Notes under the pieces: generated by a model
Database searches by the model: none
What the model saw: the letters and a program-made list of their open reading frames with translations, nothing else
What the model was told of the DNA's origin: nothing
Translations under genes and position numbers: made by a program
Shown here: one piece after another, positions 24,845-33,481 of the stretch
Position numbering within the stretch: the stretch's first letter is position 1
Layout: each line of letters starts with the position of its first letter
Source: a virus
Length of the DNA: 64,000 bases
Virus record (IMG/VR): IMGVR_UViG_3300012000_002412
Span: 101,276-165,275 of that record
Strand: one strand, 5' to 3'

Positions 24845-26590
24845 CTATAATTTGAAGGTGTTGATAAGAAAATGCTTACCTGGTTTTATTTTCAAAGATT
24901 CTAACATTTCAAATTTATTTAATTCTTTGTTGAATATAGCGAACTTGTGTTCCGGATTAGTTTCTATAATATCACCAGAGAGTATTTTTAATGTATATCC
25001 ATCATTTTCTTTGACTTCGATCAAAGATTCTGTAAATGCTAAGTAGTTTTTTACTAGCTTATGTCTTTGCTTATTTATTTTACTCGTTAGTTCAAAATAA
25101 AATTCATTTTTTTCGGTATCATATACGAACCATTTATGTTCATGGCTACAAATAACATCCTCAGTCTTAGTTTTTATAACAGCTTTCTTTTTGATTTTTT
25201 TTGTAAAAGAATAAATATTGGATATTGAATTATTGTGAGTAATGACTAAATCCTCTGTATTGATATTTTTAATTTTTTCATCTATAATATCACCATCTCT
25301 TATAATTCTTATAAGAGTATCCTCATGTAGGCAATCCCCTTCAAAAAGTCCGATTTGACACTTCCAACGGTCTTTTCCCTTAGCGTCAATTAATTTTTCA
25401 ACTTTAATTTTTGATAGTTTTTTATTTAATTCTCTTTGTAATTTCGAGTCTTCGGCTGATTTTTTTTGTTGAATCCAATCGAGTATCGAATTTACAATTT
25501 CGGATTTTAGAATCTGTTGAATTAATTTATTTGAAATCTCAAAAGTAGACCCAAAATCTTTAACTTCTGTGATTAACTTTTCTTTTGTCTGTGAAGAAAA
25601 ACTGGGGTTGATTACAGTTGAATTGAGAAAAAGAAAGATATGTTGTTTTAACTCCGATGGTTTAACATCTACTTTATGCCTTTTAGTAAAGAAGGCTCTT
25701 AACTCCGTGATAATTTGATTGATAATGTAATCAACATGTGTTCCGCCATCATAAGTTTCTGTGGAGTTAGCAAAACTGACATGCGAAAATCCATTTTCTG
25801 AAAGTGCAATACCAACGGACCACGATTTATCTTTTGCTTCTTCAAAGAAATAGTCTTGTGTGTATAATTTGATGTAATCTTCAAATGAGTTGAAATTTAT
25901 TTTAGTTTCATTAAATGTGAATTTTATATCTGGATTTGTTCCTGCTAAATCATAGACTCTTTTTTCAATCATCTTAAAATGGTCATCGTCTAATTTATCT
26001 ATACCAAATTGTGATAAATCGGGTTTATACTTTATCTCGGTGTGGTTTATTTTTGACTTTTTAATAGTTGGAACACTTCTTTCTCTCATATTATTTGAAA
26101 AAGTCTGAAAAAAATGGTTTTTACCATCACAAGTTGAAATTGTGAATTGCAGTGAAAAAACATTAGTTAATTTAGCACCCAGACCATTCAATCCAGCAAC
26201 TGTTCTTTCATCAGAGTCATCGTAATTACTTCCTGACATCAAATTTCCAAAAATAACTTCTGGAACATACTGGTTATGGTCTTTATGAATTACCACTGGG
26301 ATTCCGCCGTTATCTTTTACTGAGATAGTATTATTTTCAACATCTACTGAAATATCAATCTTATTTAGGTTTTTATTTCTTTTATTTTCATCGACTGAAT
26401 TTGTAACCACTTCATCAAATATTTTAACAAATGATGGAATAAATGTAATTTCTCTTTGAACTACCTGACCCTCTTCTATCACATTTTTGATAGATGTGTT
26501 TGGTTTATTAGAACCTACATATGTCTGCGGTCTTAAAAGTATATGTGTTATTTGGTCTAAAACTTTATATTTGTCTTCGATTTTTTTCAC
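24845..26590 (-). CDS. 39: topoisomerase II large subunit, N-terminal part, fused to an N-intein
   Basis: Residues 1-419 are the ATPase and transducer domains of a T4 gp39/GyrB-like subunit: FDEVVTNSVDENKRN, VKDNGGIPV and GLNGLGAKLTNVFS mark the GHKL site, and it runs to the Toprim glutamate motif GLFEGD. At Cys420 (25331-25333) an N-intein begins, CLHEDTLIRI, and runs 162 residues to the stop. It contains two block B-like motifs, SHEHKWFVYD and NPEHKFAIF. The start is GTG. Protein splicing with the product of 22763-23485 should restore EGD-S at the active site. Confidence 0.92.
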   Translation of the reverse strand: MKKIEDKYKVLDQITHILLRPQTYVGSNKPNTSIKNVIEEGQVVQREITFIPSFVKIFDEVVTNSVDENKRNKNLNKIDISVDVENNTISVKDNGGIPVVIHKDHNQYVPEVIFGNLMSGSNYDDSDERTVAGLNGLGAKLTNVFSLQFTISTCDGKNHFFQTFSNNMRERSVPTIKKSKINHTEIKYKPDLSQFGIDKLDDDHFKMIEKRVYDLAGTNPDIKFTFNETKINFNSFEDYIKLYTQDYFFEEAKDKSWSVGIALSENGFSHVSFANSTETYDGGTHVDYIINQIITELRAFFTKRHKVDVKPSELKQHIFLFLNSTVINPSFSSQTKEKLITEVKDFGSTFEISNKLIQQILKSEIVNSILDWIQQKKSAEDSKLQRELNKKLSKIKVEKLIDAKGKDRWKCQIGLFEGDCLHEDTLIRIIRDGDIIDEKIKNINTEDLVITHNNSISNIYSFTKKIKKKAVIKTKTEDVICSHEHKWFVYDTEKNEFYFELTSKINKQRHKLVKNYLAFTESLIEVKENDGYTLKILSGDIIETNPEHKFAIFNKELNKFEMLESLKIKPGKHFLINTFKL

Positions 26591-26647
26591 TTTTTAATTA
26601 TTTTTTTAATTTCTACTGACTTATCAGGGTGGTCTCTAATTGTAATT

Positions 26648-27241
26648 TTATTTATCTATTTCATAAATCTTGGTTAGCTCCTCAAATTTTTCAAAAGATT
26701 CGCCAAATATGATTTCGGAATTTTCTTGTATAATACTAAAATCCCAATTCCACCATTCACTTTTTAATAAAATATCAATTTGCTCATCTGTAAATCTTTT
26801 TTTAATTACTCTGGCAGGGTTTCCAACCACGATACTATACGGTTGGATATCTTGACTTACAACCGCACCGGCACCTATCACCGAGCCACTGCCTATTTTG
26901 ACACCAGACATTATCATAACATTCATGCCAATCCAAACATCATTTTCAACAATAATGTCACCCTTAGTTAGCAAATTTCCGGTTTCATCGTATTTCATAT
27001 CAGGGTCAGGTAGCCAAGTCGATATTCGTTTGATGTTATGATTTCCACCTAAAAAAAAAGAGACACGGGTGGATATTGAACAGAATTTGCCTATTATTAA
27101 TTTTGCATCATGCTTTGTTAAATCTTCGTAAAAAACTTTACTATTAACCAAATCATTTTCTGATGATGTTATGCGAGTTGTTTTATCCGATTTTATCAGA
27201 CCTTCGGAGAACTCCCAGTTCAATAGATTCATTACTTTCAT
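26648..27241 (-). CDS. hexapeptide-repeat acetyltransferase (CatB/Vat xenobiotic type)
   Basis: A left-handed beta-helix enzyme using acetyl-CoA. Marks of the Vat/CatB group are IGKFCSISTRVSFFLGGNHN (with the catalytic His region), the DIIVENDVWIGMNVMIMSG strand, VKIGSGSVIGAGAVVSQDI, and VGNPARVIKKRF followed by WWNWD. Length (197 aa) is near the family norm of about 210. It may acetylate a small molecule or a sugar; the substrate cannot be read from sequence. It precedes the topoisomerase gene in the same direction, and its 3' end is 57 bases from that start. Confidence 0.85.
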   Translation of the reverse strand: MKVMNLLNWEFSEGLIKSDKTTRITSSENDLVNSKVFYEDLTKHDAKLIIGKFCSISTRVSFFLGGNHNIKRISTWLPDPDMKYDETGNLLTKGDIIVENDVWIGMNVMIMSGVKIGSGSVIGAGAVVSQDIQPYSIVVGNPARVIKKRFTDEQIDILLKSEWWNWDFSIIQENSEIIFGESFEKFEELTKIYEIDK

Positions 27242-27364
27242 ATTAGTTAATTTTTTTATTTAACATATATTTTATAGTAAAATAAAAAATTGTTTGAAAT
27301 ATCTATTATTATATCAGATAATCAGACTCCTCTGTTAAATTGGCTTAAATTATAAAAATTTAAA

Positions 27365-27376
27365 TAATAAATAGAG
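27365..27376 (+). promoter_or_regulatory. late-type promoter box (variant)
   Basis: TAATAAATAGAG, 1 base before the ATG at 27378. It contains ATAAATA, as in T4 late promoters. Confidence 0.4.
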
Positions 27377-27377
27377 T

Positions 27378-28118
27378 ATGAAAATTAAAACCCTTTTTAT
27401 ATCCGATGTGCATCTTGGAACTTCAAAATGCCAAGCAGACAAATTATTACAAGTGTTTAAAAATTATGAATTTGAAAAGTTGGTAATTGTCGGAGATTTC
27501 ATTGATTTGACTTCGATTAAAAGAAAATTTTATTGGAAACCCGATCACTCTACTGTTATTCAGAAGATACTTAGATTTTCAAGAAAAGGAGTGGAAGTTG
27601 TTTATGTTTTGGGAAATCACGACTATTACCTTAGAGGTTTAATTGAAGAAGAAAATATTAATTTAGGAAATATTTTAATCTGTGACCAATATTTCCATAC
27701 TACCTCCTCTGGAGAAAAGATATACATTTGCCACGGAGATCAATTCGACGGGTTCATTAGACTACACCCATTTCTTTATGTTTTAGGTGACTGGGCATAC
27801 GAAATGAGTTTTAAGATTAATAATATCTATAATAAATTAAGAAGATTATTTGGACTACAATATTGGTCGCTATCTCAGTATCTAAAATCCAGAGTAAAAA
27901 ATGCCATCGCCTTTATAAATGATTTCAAAATTTTATCGATGAAAAAAGTAAAAGAGGTCGACTGTGATGGTATAATGATTGGACATATACATACTCCAGA
28001 TATCGATAGATCAGGTCAGTTTAACTATTACAACACCGGAGACTTCTGCGAAAGTTGTTCTTTTTTATACGAAGACTTATCAGGTGAAATACGATTGGTG
28101 GTAATTGGATTTAGATAG
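27378..28118 (+). CDS. calcineurin-like metallophosphoesterase (LpxH-like), 246 aa
   Basis: The five metallophosphoesterase motifs are in order: SDVHLG, VGDFIDL, LGNHDYYLR, CHGDQFD and GHIHTPDI. The layout is close to UDP-2,3-diacylglucosamine pyrophosphatase-like proteins (LpxH/YbbF group). The enzyme would bind two metals and cleave a phosphoester or pyrophosphate. It could modify host lipid A, or act on nucleotides or RNA. It starts close to a variant late-type box and is followed by the gp52-like gene. Confidence 0.85.
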   Translation: MKIKTLFISDVHLGTSKCQADKLLQVFKNYEFEKLVIVGDFIDLTSIKRKFYWKPDHSTVIQKILRFSRKGVEVVYVLGNHDYYLRGLIEEENINLGNILICDQYFHTTSSGEKIYICHGDQFDGFIRLHPFLYVLGDWAYEMSFKINNIYNKLRRLFGLQYWSLSQYLKSRVKNAIAFINDFKILSMKKVKEVDCDGIMIGHIHTPDIDRSGQFNYYNTGDFCESCSFLYEDLSGEIRLVVIGFR

Positions 28119-28174
28119 GCTTTAAAATGGAATTAGTTTAGGTTAAACAAGTATATAGTCCTCAAAAACAATAT

Positions 28175-28182
28175 TATAAATA
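28175..28182 (+). promoter_or_regulatory. TATAAATA box before gene 52
   Basis: TATAAATA is identical to the T4 late promoter core. It lies 15 bases before the ATG at 28198. In T4 the topoisomerase genes are early, so its role here is unclear. Confidence 0.4.
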
Positions 28183-28197
28183 GTTATATAATCAATT

Positions 28198-29538
28198 ATG
28201 GTGGAAAAGAGCATTTCTGAATTTTTATCACAGGAGTATAAGGAGTTTGCAATGTATGTTATTGAAGGTAGGGCAATACCATCAGTGATAGACGGATTTA
28301 AACCGACACAAAGAAAGATAATTCACGTTGCAAATCAAATTTGGAAAACCGGAACCGAAAAAACACTTAAAGTTTTTCAATTATCCGGTAAAGTCGCGTC
28401 AGATTGTTTTTACCATCACGGGGATTCAAGTCTTTCTAATGCCATTATCACAATGGCTCAAAAATTCAAAAACAATGCGCCGCTTTTAGAAGAAGAGGGG
28501 CAATTTGGTTCGCTTAGGTCTCCGCAACCAGGTGCCGCGAGATATATCGGAACTAAACTATCTCAAAATTTTAGACTAATTTATAAAGATTTTGAACTAT
28601 TAAATTTTAAAGAAGAAGAAGGTGAAGTGATTGAGCCGCATTATTTTTTACCAATAATACCCACTGTTTTGTTAAATGGATCTTCTGGAATTGCTGTGGG
28701 GTTTGCTTCAAACGTCTTAAATAGAGACATCAAAGACATTATTGATGCTTGTCTTAGAGTTTTAGACCAAAAAAAAATTGGTTTCATAAAACCAAAATTA
28801 TCAAATTTTACCGGTCAGTATATTCAAGATCCTGAAAATAAAAAAAGATGGATAATTAGAGGAAACTTTAAAAAGGTCAATACATCAACTGTTAAGATTT
28901 CAGAACTACCACCGTCAATGACTTATGAAAAATATGAAGATATTTTAGACAAATTAGTTGATGATAAGATAATCGTTAGTTATGATGACAATTGCAAAGA
29001 CAATATTGATTATGTAATTAAATTTACACGAGCTGATTTAGAAAATTTAGATGATGAAAAGTTAATCAAAATCTTAAAATTAGAAGAATCTTCTACTGAA
29101 ATTTTTTCGACTCTTGATGAATCAGGTAAGTTAAAAATATTTGAAACTTCAGAGGAAATAATTGAATACTTTGTCAAATTTAGACTTACTTATTACGATA
29201 AAAGAAAAAGACATTTGCTGGATAAAATGAACCAGGAGTTAAAGATTCTCTCTAATAGAGGCAAGTTTATCAAAGCCATTATTGACCAAAAACTTAAGGT
29301 AAATAATGTCGCAAAATCAGAAATTATTAAAGGTGTTGAAGAAATGAAACTTGATTTAATTGACAATTCATACGATTATCTACTTAGAATGCCTATCTAC
29401 TCACTAACTAAAGAGGTGTATGACAAACTAAAAGCAGATTTTATTGAAAAGAAAGATGAGATTAAGAAAATGGAAGAAACTGAACCAAAGGATATGTATG
29501 TCTCTGATTTAAATGAATTAAAAAAGAAATTTAAATAG
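28198..29538 (+). CDS. 52: topoisomerase II medium subunit (T4 gp52-like)
   Basis: The 446-aa DNA breakage and rejoining subunit, close in length to T4 gp52 (about 442). Motifs: EYKEFAMYVIEGRAIPSVID, GFKPTQRKI, HHGDSSLSNAI, and the catalytic tyrosine in GAARYIGTKL (Tyr116). The PTVLLNGSSGIAVGFA strand and the long C-terminal coiled coil (KRHLLDKMNQELKIL) fit the GyrA/ParC core. It partners with the split large subunit on the opposite strand. It lacks the GyrA beta-pinwheel, as T4 does. Confidence 0.95.
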   Translation: MVEKSISEFLSQEYKEFAMYVIEGRAIPSVIDGFKPTQRKIIHVANQIWKTGTEKTLKVFQLSGKVASDCFYHHGDSSLSNAIITMAQKFKNNAPLLEEEGQFGSLRSPQPGAARYIGTKLSQNFRLIYKDFELLNFKEEEGEVIEPHYFLPIIPTVLLNGSSGIAVGFASNVLNRDIKDIIDACLRVLDQKKIGFIKPKLSNFTGQYIQDPENKKRWIIRGNFKKVNTSTVKISELPPSMTYEKYEDILDKLVDDKIIVSYDDNCKDNIDYVIKFTRADLENLDDEKLIKILKLEESSTEIFSTLDESGKLKIFETSEEIIEYFVKFRLTYYDKRKRHLLDKMNQELKILSNRGKFIKAIIDQKLKVNNVAKSEIIKGVEEMKLDLIDNSYDYLLRMPIYSLTKEVYDKLKADFIEKKDEIKKMEETEPKDMYVSDLNELKKKFK

Positions 29539-29582
29539 CCTGTGAAAATATGTCCAAATATTTAAATATTAAAGTAATAAAA

Positions 29583-29593
29583 CAAATATATAG
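29583..29593 (+). promoter_or_regulatory. late-type promoter box
   Basis: CAAATATATAG, 3 bases before the ATG at 29597. Confidence 0.4.
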
Positions 29594-29596
29594 TCT

Positions 29597-30220
29597 ATGA
29601 TTTGGATATCGGCAGTATTGTCACTTTTTGTTGGAATCGCAATTGGTATACTTTTAACAAAAAAAATAATGCAGCGCCTAATTTCAATAGATAACCAAAG
29701 AACTTTAAACTCCAAAAGAAATCAATTTATAGAAGCACTTGGTCGAATAAAAGCCGGTGAGTCTCAATTTAAGACCAGAATGAACGACACTGTTTATATA
29801 CAGGTCAATTTAGTCAACCATGGTCTTGTTGATATCATATATCTAATCGATAGAGACGATATTGCTATTTTTCAAAATACCACTTGTCTTTACACTTCTG
29901 ACTCAGTTGAAAACGAGATTATCGAGCAAATCATTAAGTCAATATGTCTAATTTACAATAAAAAAATAAATGATATTATTGAGGTATTAGGTTTTATTTT
30001 TTACAGAGAAGATTTTGAAAAGTCAATCGGATATAAAATCGATGAAATAATTAAAAATCCTATCTTTTCCATACCTGAGGTTCAACAAGACGAAATCAAA
30101 CAGACTAAAGTTTTTGATATTGATGAACTACTTGATAAGATATCACAATATGGTTTACCAGCACTAACTCCTGAAGAAATAGACTTTTTAGATAATTACT
30201 CAAATGATAAGAGAAATTAA
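29597..30220 (+). CDS. membrane-anchored protein with DUF6576-like C-terminal motif, 207 aa
   Basis: Residues 2-23 (IWISAVLSLFVGIAIGILLT) are a single N-terminal membrane anchor, followed by a basic helix. The middle is a mixed alpha/beta domain (NDTVYIQVNLVNHGLVDIIY). The end, FDIDELLDKISQYGLPALTP then EEIDFLDNYS, matches the ILDKIxxxGxxSLTxEExxFL motif at the C-terminus of many Bacteroidetes proteins such as rhomboids. The same motif ends the protein at 33482-34042. Function unknown. It overlaps the next gene by 17 bases. Confidence 0.7.
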   Translation: MIWISAVLSLFVGIAIGILLTKKIMQRLISIDNQRTLNSKRNQFIEALGRIKAGESQFKTRMNDTVYIQVNLVNHGLVDIIYLIDRDDIAIFQNTTCLYTSDSVENEIIEQIIKSICLIYNKKINDIIEVLGFIFYREDFEKSIGYKIDEIIKNPIFSIPEVQQDEIKQTKVFDIDELLDKISQYGLPALTPEEIDFLDNYSNDKRN

Positions 30221-30569
30221 TCTACTACCATGGAAAACCGTGGTGGTGACTTCTGATTTTGACAAGTCTGAAATTAAAAATATAATGCTAATTCTTGCCG
30301 AAATAGACAATTGTTACTACTATTTAGAAGAATGGGATGAAAAAATATTTGATATTTCACAAATGCCAAATTATATTAAAATGGATTGGCTAAATTATAA
30401 TAAAAAACCTTTATCTTTGAAATTGTTGAATAAACAGGTAAAAAATTTATTAACTCTGCTTAGTCATCAAAGTGACGATGTTAAAAAAATTAACCAACTT
30501 GAAGAAGAAATTTACCTGATTAAATCACTTAGAAGAGATTTGATAATTAAAGGCGCCATATCAAATTAA
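30204..30569 (+). CDS. hypothetical protein, 121 aa
   Basis: The first 40 residues are beta-rich (LPWKTVVVTSDFDKSE, IMLILAEIDNCYYYLEEWDE). The last 45 form a likely coiled coil (VKNLLTLLSHQSDDVKKINQ then LEEEIYLIKSLRRD). The ATG lies inside the end of the previous gene. No family recognised. Confidence 0.65.
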   Translation: MIREINLLPWKTVVVTSDFDKSEIKNIMLILAEIDNCYYYLEEWDEKIFDISQMPNYIKMDWLNYNKKPLSLKLLNKQVKNLLTLLSHQSDDVKKINQLEEEIYLIKSLRRDLIIKGAISN

Positions 30570-30600
30570 CTTTTTATTTTTTTATCTAAGAAAAATTTGA

Positions 30601-30608
30601 TATATTTG
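30601..30608 (+). promoter_or_regulatory. host-type -7 element
   Basis: TATATTTG, 10 bases before the ATG at 30619. No good TTTG partner is seen at the usual distance. Confidence 0.45.
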
Positions 30609-30618
30609 TTTTAAAATT

Positions 30619-30954
30619 ATGACAAAAGAGAAGATAAATGATATGGTCGATAGAAAAATTATCGATATGTTAAACAGTGGAAAACCTTTTTATGATATTA
30701 AATTTGAATTGTTAGTCAGGCTTAATAATTTCATTAAAATAATTGATAAGTCTGATTGTAGTTATGATGATCTCTATCACAAAGAATTTGATGAAATTGA
30801 TAAAGTTCGAGAAAGATATGGTATAACTTATATCAAACATAGTCAAAAAAGAATTAATGACATTGACTGGGTTATGTGCAACATGCAGAAATTTCATGGA
30901 TTTAATGCTAAAAAAATGTTTCAGCTTGTCAGATTAAAAGATAAACTTTCTTAG
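30619..30954 (+). CDS. hypothetical protein, 111 aa
   Basis: A helical, charged protein (KINDMVDRKIIDMLNSGKPF, VRERYGITYIKHSQKRINDI). No recognised motif. It has its own host-type -7 element and is convergent with the flavodoxin-like gene, whose stop lies 2 bases away. Confidence 0.65.
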   Translation: MTKEKINDMVDRKIIDMLNSGKPFYDIKFELLVRLNNFIKIIDKSDCSYDDLYHKEFDEIDKVRERYGITYIKHSQKRINDIDWVMCNMQKFHGFNAKKMFQLVRLKDKLS

Positions 30955-30956
30955 TG

Positions 30957-31697
30957 TTATCTTTTTAACCACTCTATAAATCTAATTACCGATTCCTGTA
31001 GGGTTTCGACAAAATCAAAGTCTTTTAAGAAGTCACCAAATTCTTGGCGATATCCTTCTTTTGATTCATCGTTGGCGTTTCTTAAATACTGCCAGTTAAA
31101 TGACAACTGAGCTGGTGTTTTAAAACCAAAGAATTTCAATACTTCTTTTTCTAATTTAATTGATTCTTCGCCATTCCAGTTGTGACCTACCGCCACAACA
31201 CCGCACTCTTTATCTTTTAATAAATTAGATTCTTTTAGAGTCGTGTGTCTATTTTCTAACCAAGTCAGTCTTTCAACCAAAGAAGTATAGATGGCATTCA
31301 TTTTGCCCCACCTAATTGAGCCAAAGAAAATAACGATATCTGCTTCAAATATGGCATTTGCTACTACATACATTTCATCTGATTTGTTATTCAAAGCCGC
31401 CCAACATCTTATAGAACCGGTTGGATTCTTTTTTTTATCTAATAACTTAGCTTGCTTTAGGCCACAAGTATTTCCCCTTTTGGTAGATACATTTCCTTCA
31501 CAAGAAAAAATATTTAGTTTGGCTACATTAATCAATTTAATATTTTCGGAGTCAAGTTTTTTTACTAATTCATCGGCTATAATTGAAGATTTTGGTAATT
31601 CTTTGTCACCGCTCCATCTATTGGATGTTGTTAAAAAAAGAACTTTTTTTTGCTGATTCTTTTTCAGATAATTGTATAGCCTTTTTAGTTTATCCAT
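30957..31697 (-). CDS. flavodoxin-like NAD(P)H-dependent oxidoreductase
   Basis: The N-terminal strand and phosphate loop KKVLFLTTSNRWSGDKELPK fit the FMN-binding loop of flavodoxin-like reductases. FEADIVIFFGSIRWGKMNAI with LVERLTWLENRH is the second FMN-contact region, where quinone and azo reductases have YxWxxMpaxLK. A Cys-containing segment (KLNIFSCEGNVSTKRGNTCG) is like iron-sulphur flavoproteins but does not contain a full 4-Cys set. It would reduce FMN-bound substrates. It has a late-type box. Confidence 0.8.
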   Translation of the reverse strand: MDKLKRLYNYLKKNQQKKVLFLTTSNRWSGDKELPKSSIIADELVKKLDSENIKLINVAKLNIFSCEGNVSTKRGNTCGLKQAKLLDKKKNPTGSIRCWAALNNKSDEMYVVANAIFEADIVIFFGSIRWGKMNAIYTSLVERLTWLENRHTTLKESNLLKDKECGVVAVGHNWNGEESIKLEKEVLKFFGFKTPAQLSFNWQYLRNANDESKEGYRQEFGDFLKDFDFVETLQESVIRFIEWLKR

Positions 31698-31703
31698 TGC
31701 AAT

Positions 31704-31715
31704 TTATATATTAAT
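31704..31715 (-). promoter_or_regulatory. late-type promoter box
   Basis: TTAATATATAAA on the minus strand, 6 bases before the ATG at 31697. Confidence 0.55.
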
Positions 31716-31751
31716 TTAGAAACATTCTAATTTAAATTGACTATATGACAA

Positions 31752-31784
31752 TTTGTCAGTATTTTTGTTTTGGTCCTAAATTTG
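31752..31784 (+). promoter_or_regulatory. host-type promoter of the UVR-motif gene
   Basis: TTTG at 31752-31755, a 21-base spacer and TAAATTTG at 31777-31784; the ATG is 29 bases further on. Confidence 0.6.
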
Positions 31785-31813
31785 AATATATGCACTAAAA
31801 AATAATTAAAACT

Positions 31814-32164
31814 ATGAGAAAAAAGTATTACCTATTTGACCTATCAGATTTATTTCTGAGCCAATTTGAAAGCCCTTTTCAATTTCAAACTTTCACAAAA
31901 ACAGAATCATTTTTTCCAAAAGATGATGACAAAAATTTCAACAAACAAGTTGAAGAATCAGAAACCGAGACTCATAAAATTAAAAAAGAAACTTGGGTTA
32001 GCCACGATGGTGCATCAAAATTCACAAGAACTTGGTCTGAAACAAAAAATCCAGAACCAAAAATTGATGTAAAGTTGCTTGAATCCAAACTTAAAGAGGC
32101 AATTGAGACGGAAAATTATGAGTTAGCTTGTAAACTGAGAGACCAGATAAAAAAGGTGAAATAA
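31814..32164 (+). CDS. UVR-motif protein, 116 aa
   Basis: Residues 83-115 (KLLESKLKEAIETENYELAC then KLRDQIKK) are a UVR domain, the helical hairpin by which UvrB and UvrC bind each other. The first 80 residues are polar and probably disordered, with WVSHDGASKFTRTWSETKNP. Small proteins with this layout occur in T4-like phages and as McsA-like partners in bacteria. It could help recruit UvrB, or the short UvrC at 55932. It has a host-type promoter and a strong terminator. Confidence 0.8.
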   Translation: MRKKYYLFDLSDLFLSQFESPFQFQTFTKTESFFPKDDDKNFNKQVEESETETHKIKKETWVSHDGASKFTRTWSETKNPEPKIDVKLLESKLKEAIETENYELACKLRDQIKKVK

Positions 32165-32197
32165 AAAAAGGGGGAAGTTTTCTTCCCCCTTTTTTTA
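32163..32197. terminator. bidirectional intrinsic terminator
   Basis: A-run, GGGGGAAG, TTTT loop, CTTCCCCC and T-run, with a 15-bp stem. It lies between convergent genes ending at 32164 and 32195 and can serve both. Confidence 0.9.
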
Positions 32198-33148
32198 TTT
32201 TATGCCAAATCTTTGTTTTAATTCAATGCTCATTGTCTCTGGTATTGCCGATGGTGGTGCTACATTTCTTTGAAATTTCCAGTGCATTTTTTCCCAGTCT
32301 CTAATCTCTTGATCCAATTTCATTAAAGACTCTTCTTCGAGATTAACTTCTTCTACTTTTATTGTTAGATATTTTTCAACTTCTTCTAAATCCGTTTTAA
32401 GTTGTAAAAGCGATTCTTCTTTTCTATTTAATTCTTTAGATAGAAGTTCTAATTCCCTCTCTTTTTTAGTCACGGCTGCCAAATCTTTGTCAATTTTTTG
32501 TTGAAGTTCCGCATATTTTTGGTCTAAGGTTTTTGATGATTCTAAAACAGACCTATCAAAGTTTCTTTCTTTTTCATTAATAAACTGGAGTTTATCTTCT
32601 AGATCTAATTTTTTTTCAGTTATTTCTCGAGATCTTGCCCTTAAGTCGTCTTCTTTTTTATCTAAATTTTTTAACTCGTTTTTATAGTCTTCTTCTCTTT
32701 TTTCGACTCTTTTCAATCTAATGTCGACTTCTTCTTCTTTGTCTTTGATTCTTTTTTCGCGACTGTTAAACTCTGATTCTTTTGCCTCTAAATCTTTTTC
32801 TTTTGCCTCTAAATCTTTTATTTTACTATCATCTTTGATTTCTATTGGCGCTGGAATTTGTTGAATAGAAGAAATAATCATTTCTTCGATAAATGGAATT
32901 AGTTTTTTATGAAATTGAGTTGGTGTTGGAAATTTACTAATTTTCATGTGGGTTAACAACTCTGCTTTCCAATCAACAGGTGTAAATATCTGGGGGTTCG
33001 CTTCAACAATACCTTTGTCAATTTGAATTGATTCGCCTTTAATTTTGTAAACGTAATCATCTATAAGTGTGCCTGATTTGATTAAAAATATCTTTTTATC
33101 AACTGTTGTGAACTGGTAATCTGTTAGGAGTTTATGTTTAATCTTCAT
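32195..33148 (-). CDS. long coiled-coil protein, 317 aa
   Basis: Residues 1-100 are a globular N-terminal part (LLTDYQFTTVDKKIFLIKSG, TPVDWKAELLTHMKISKFPT). Residues 105-285 are an almost unbroken coiled coil with heptads rich in Glu, Lys and Leu (DLEAKEKDLEAKESEFNSRE, KKERELELLSKELNRKEESL). The end is a short Pro-rich tail (VAPPSAIPETMSIELKQRFG). A scaffold, tail or tether role is possible. No known family recognised. Confidence 0.75.
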   Translation of the reverse strand: MKIKHKLLTDYQFTTVDKKIFLIKSGTLIDDYVYKIKGESIQIDKGIVEANPQIFTPVDWKAELLTHMKISKFPTPTQFHKKLIPFIEEMIISSIQQIPAPIEIKDDSKIKDLEAKEKDLEAKESEFNSREKRIKDKEEEVDIRLKRVEKREEDYKNELKNLDKKEDDLRARSREITEKKLDLEDKLQFINEKERNFDRSVLESSKTLDQKYAELQQKIDKDLAAVTKKERELELLSKELNRKEESLLQLKTDLEEVEKYLTIKVEEVNLEEESLMKLDQEIRDWEKMHWKFQRNVAPPSAIPETMSIELKQRFGIK

Positions 33149-33196
33149 TTTTTAAAATTAATTATTTAAATATATATAAAATCTATTTTTTTATAT

Positions 33197-33204
33197 TATA
33201 TTTG
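33197..33204 (+). promoter_or_regulatory. host-type -7 element upstream of 33274
   Basis: TATATTTG, 69 bases before the next ATG. If used, the leader would be longer than is usual in this window. Confidence 0.3.
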
Positions 33205-33273
33205 TATCTTAAATATAAGTTTATCAACTTTTATAACCAGTTGAATAAAAATATAAATTAGATTAGATAAAAA

Positions 33274-33480
33274 ATGAGAAAAGGTGATTTACTAATATGT
33301 AAGGAGACCATTTATGATTCTAATGGTTTTTCAATTTTTCTTAAAGGTGGTGAATATAAAGTCCTCTATGTTGATAATGAAGATATGCAAATCAAAGTTT
33401 GTATATCCTGTGATATAGAATCGAAAAATAATATGGTAATGATTATTGAAGAAGTTCATAAAAAATTTAAAATTAAATAG
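33274..33480 (+). CDS. small hypothetical protein, 68 aa
   Basis: A beta-rich sequence (KGDLLICKETIYDSNGFSIF, GGEYKVLYVDNEDMQIKVCI) that looks like a small SH3-type barrel, common among tiny proteins of T4-like phages. It is followed after one base by the ATG of the next gene. Function unknown. Confidence 0.65.
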   Translation: MRKGDLLICKETIYDSNGFSIFLKGGEYKVLYVDNEDMQIKVCISCDIESKNNMVMIIEEVHKKFKIK

Positions 33481-33481
33481 T

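Noticed and set aside
23485-24845. A group I intron, or two separate topoisomerase genes as in T4 gp39/gp60
   Set aside because: The coding sequence is interrupted by clear intein ends (CLHEDTLI and LLSNGLVSHN) at the exact EGD/S junction, not by intron structure, and the endonuclease lies outside both halves.
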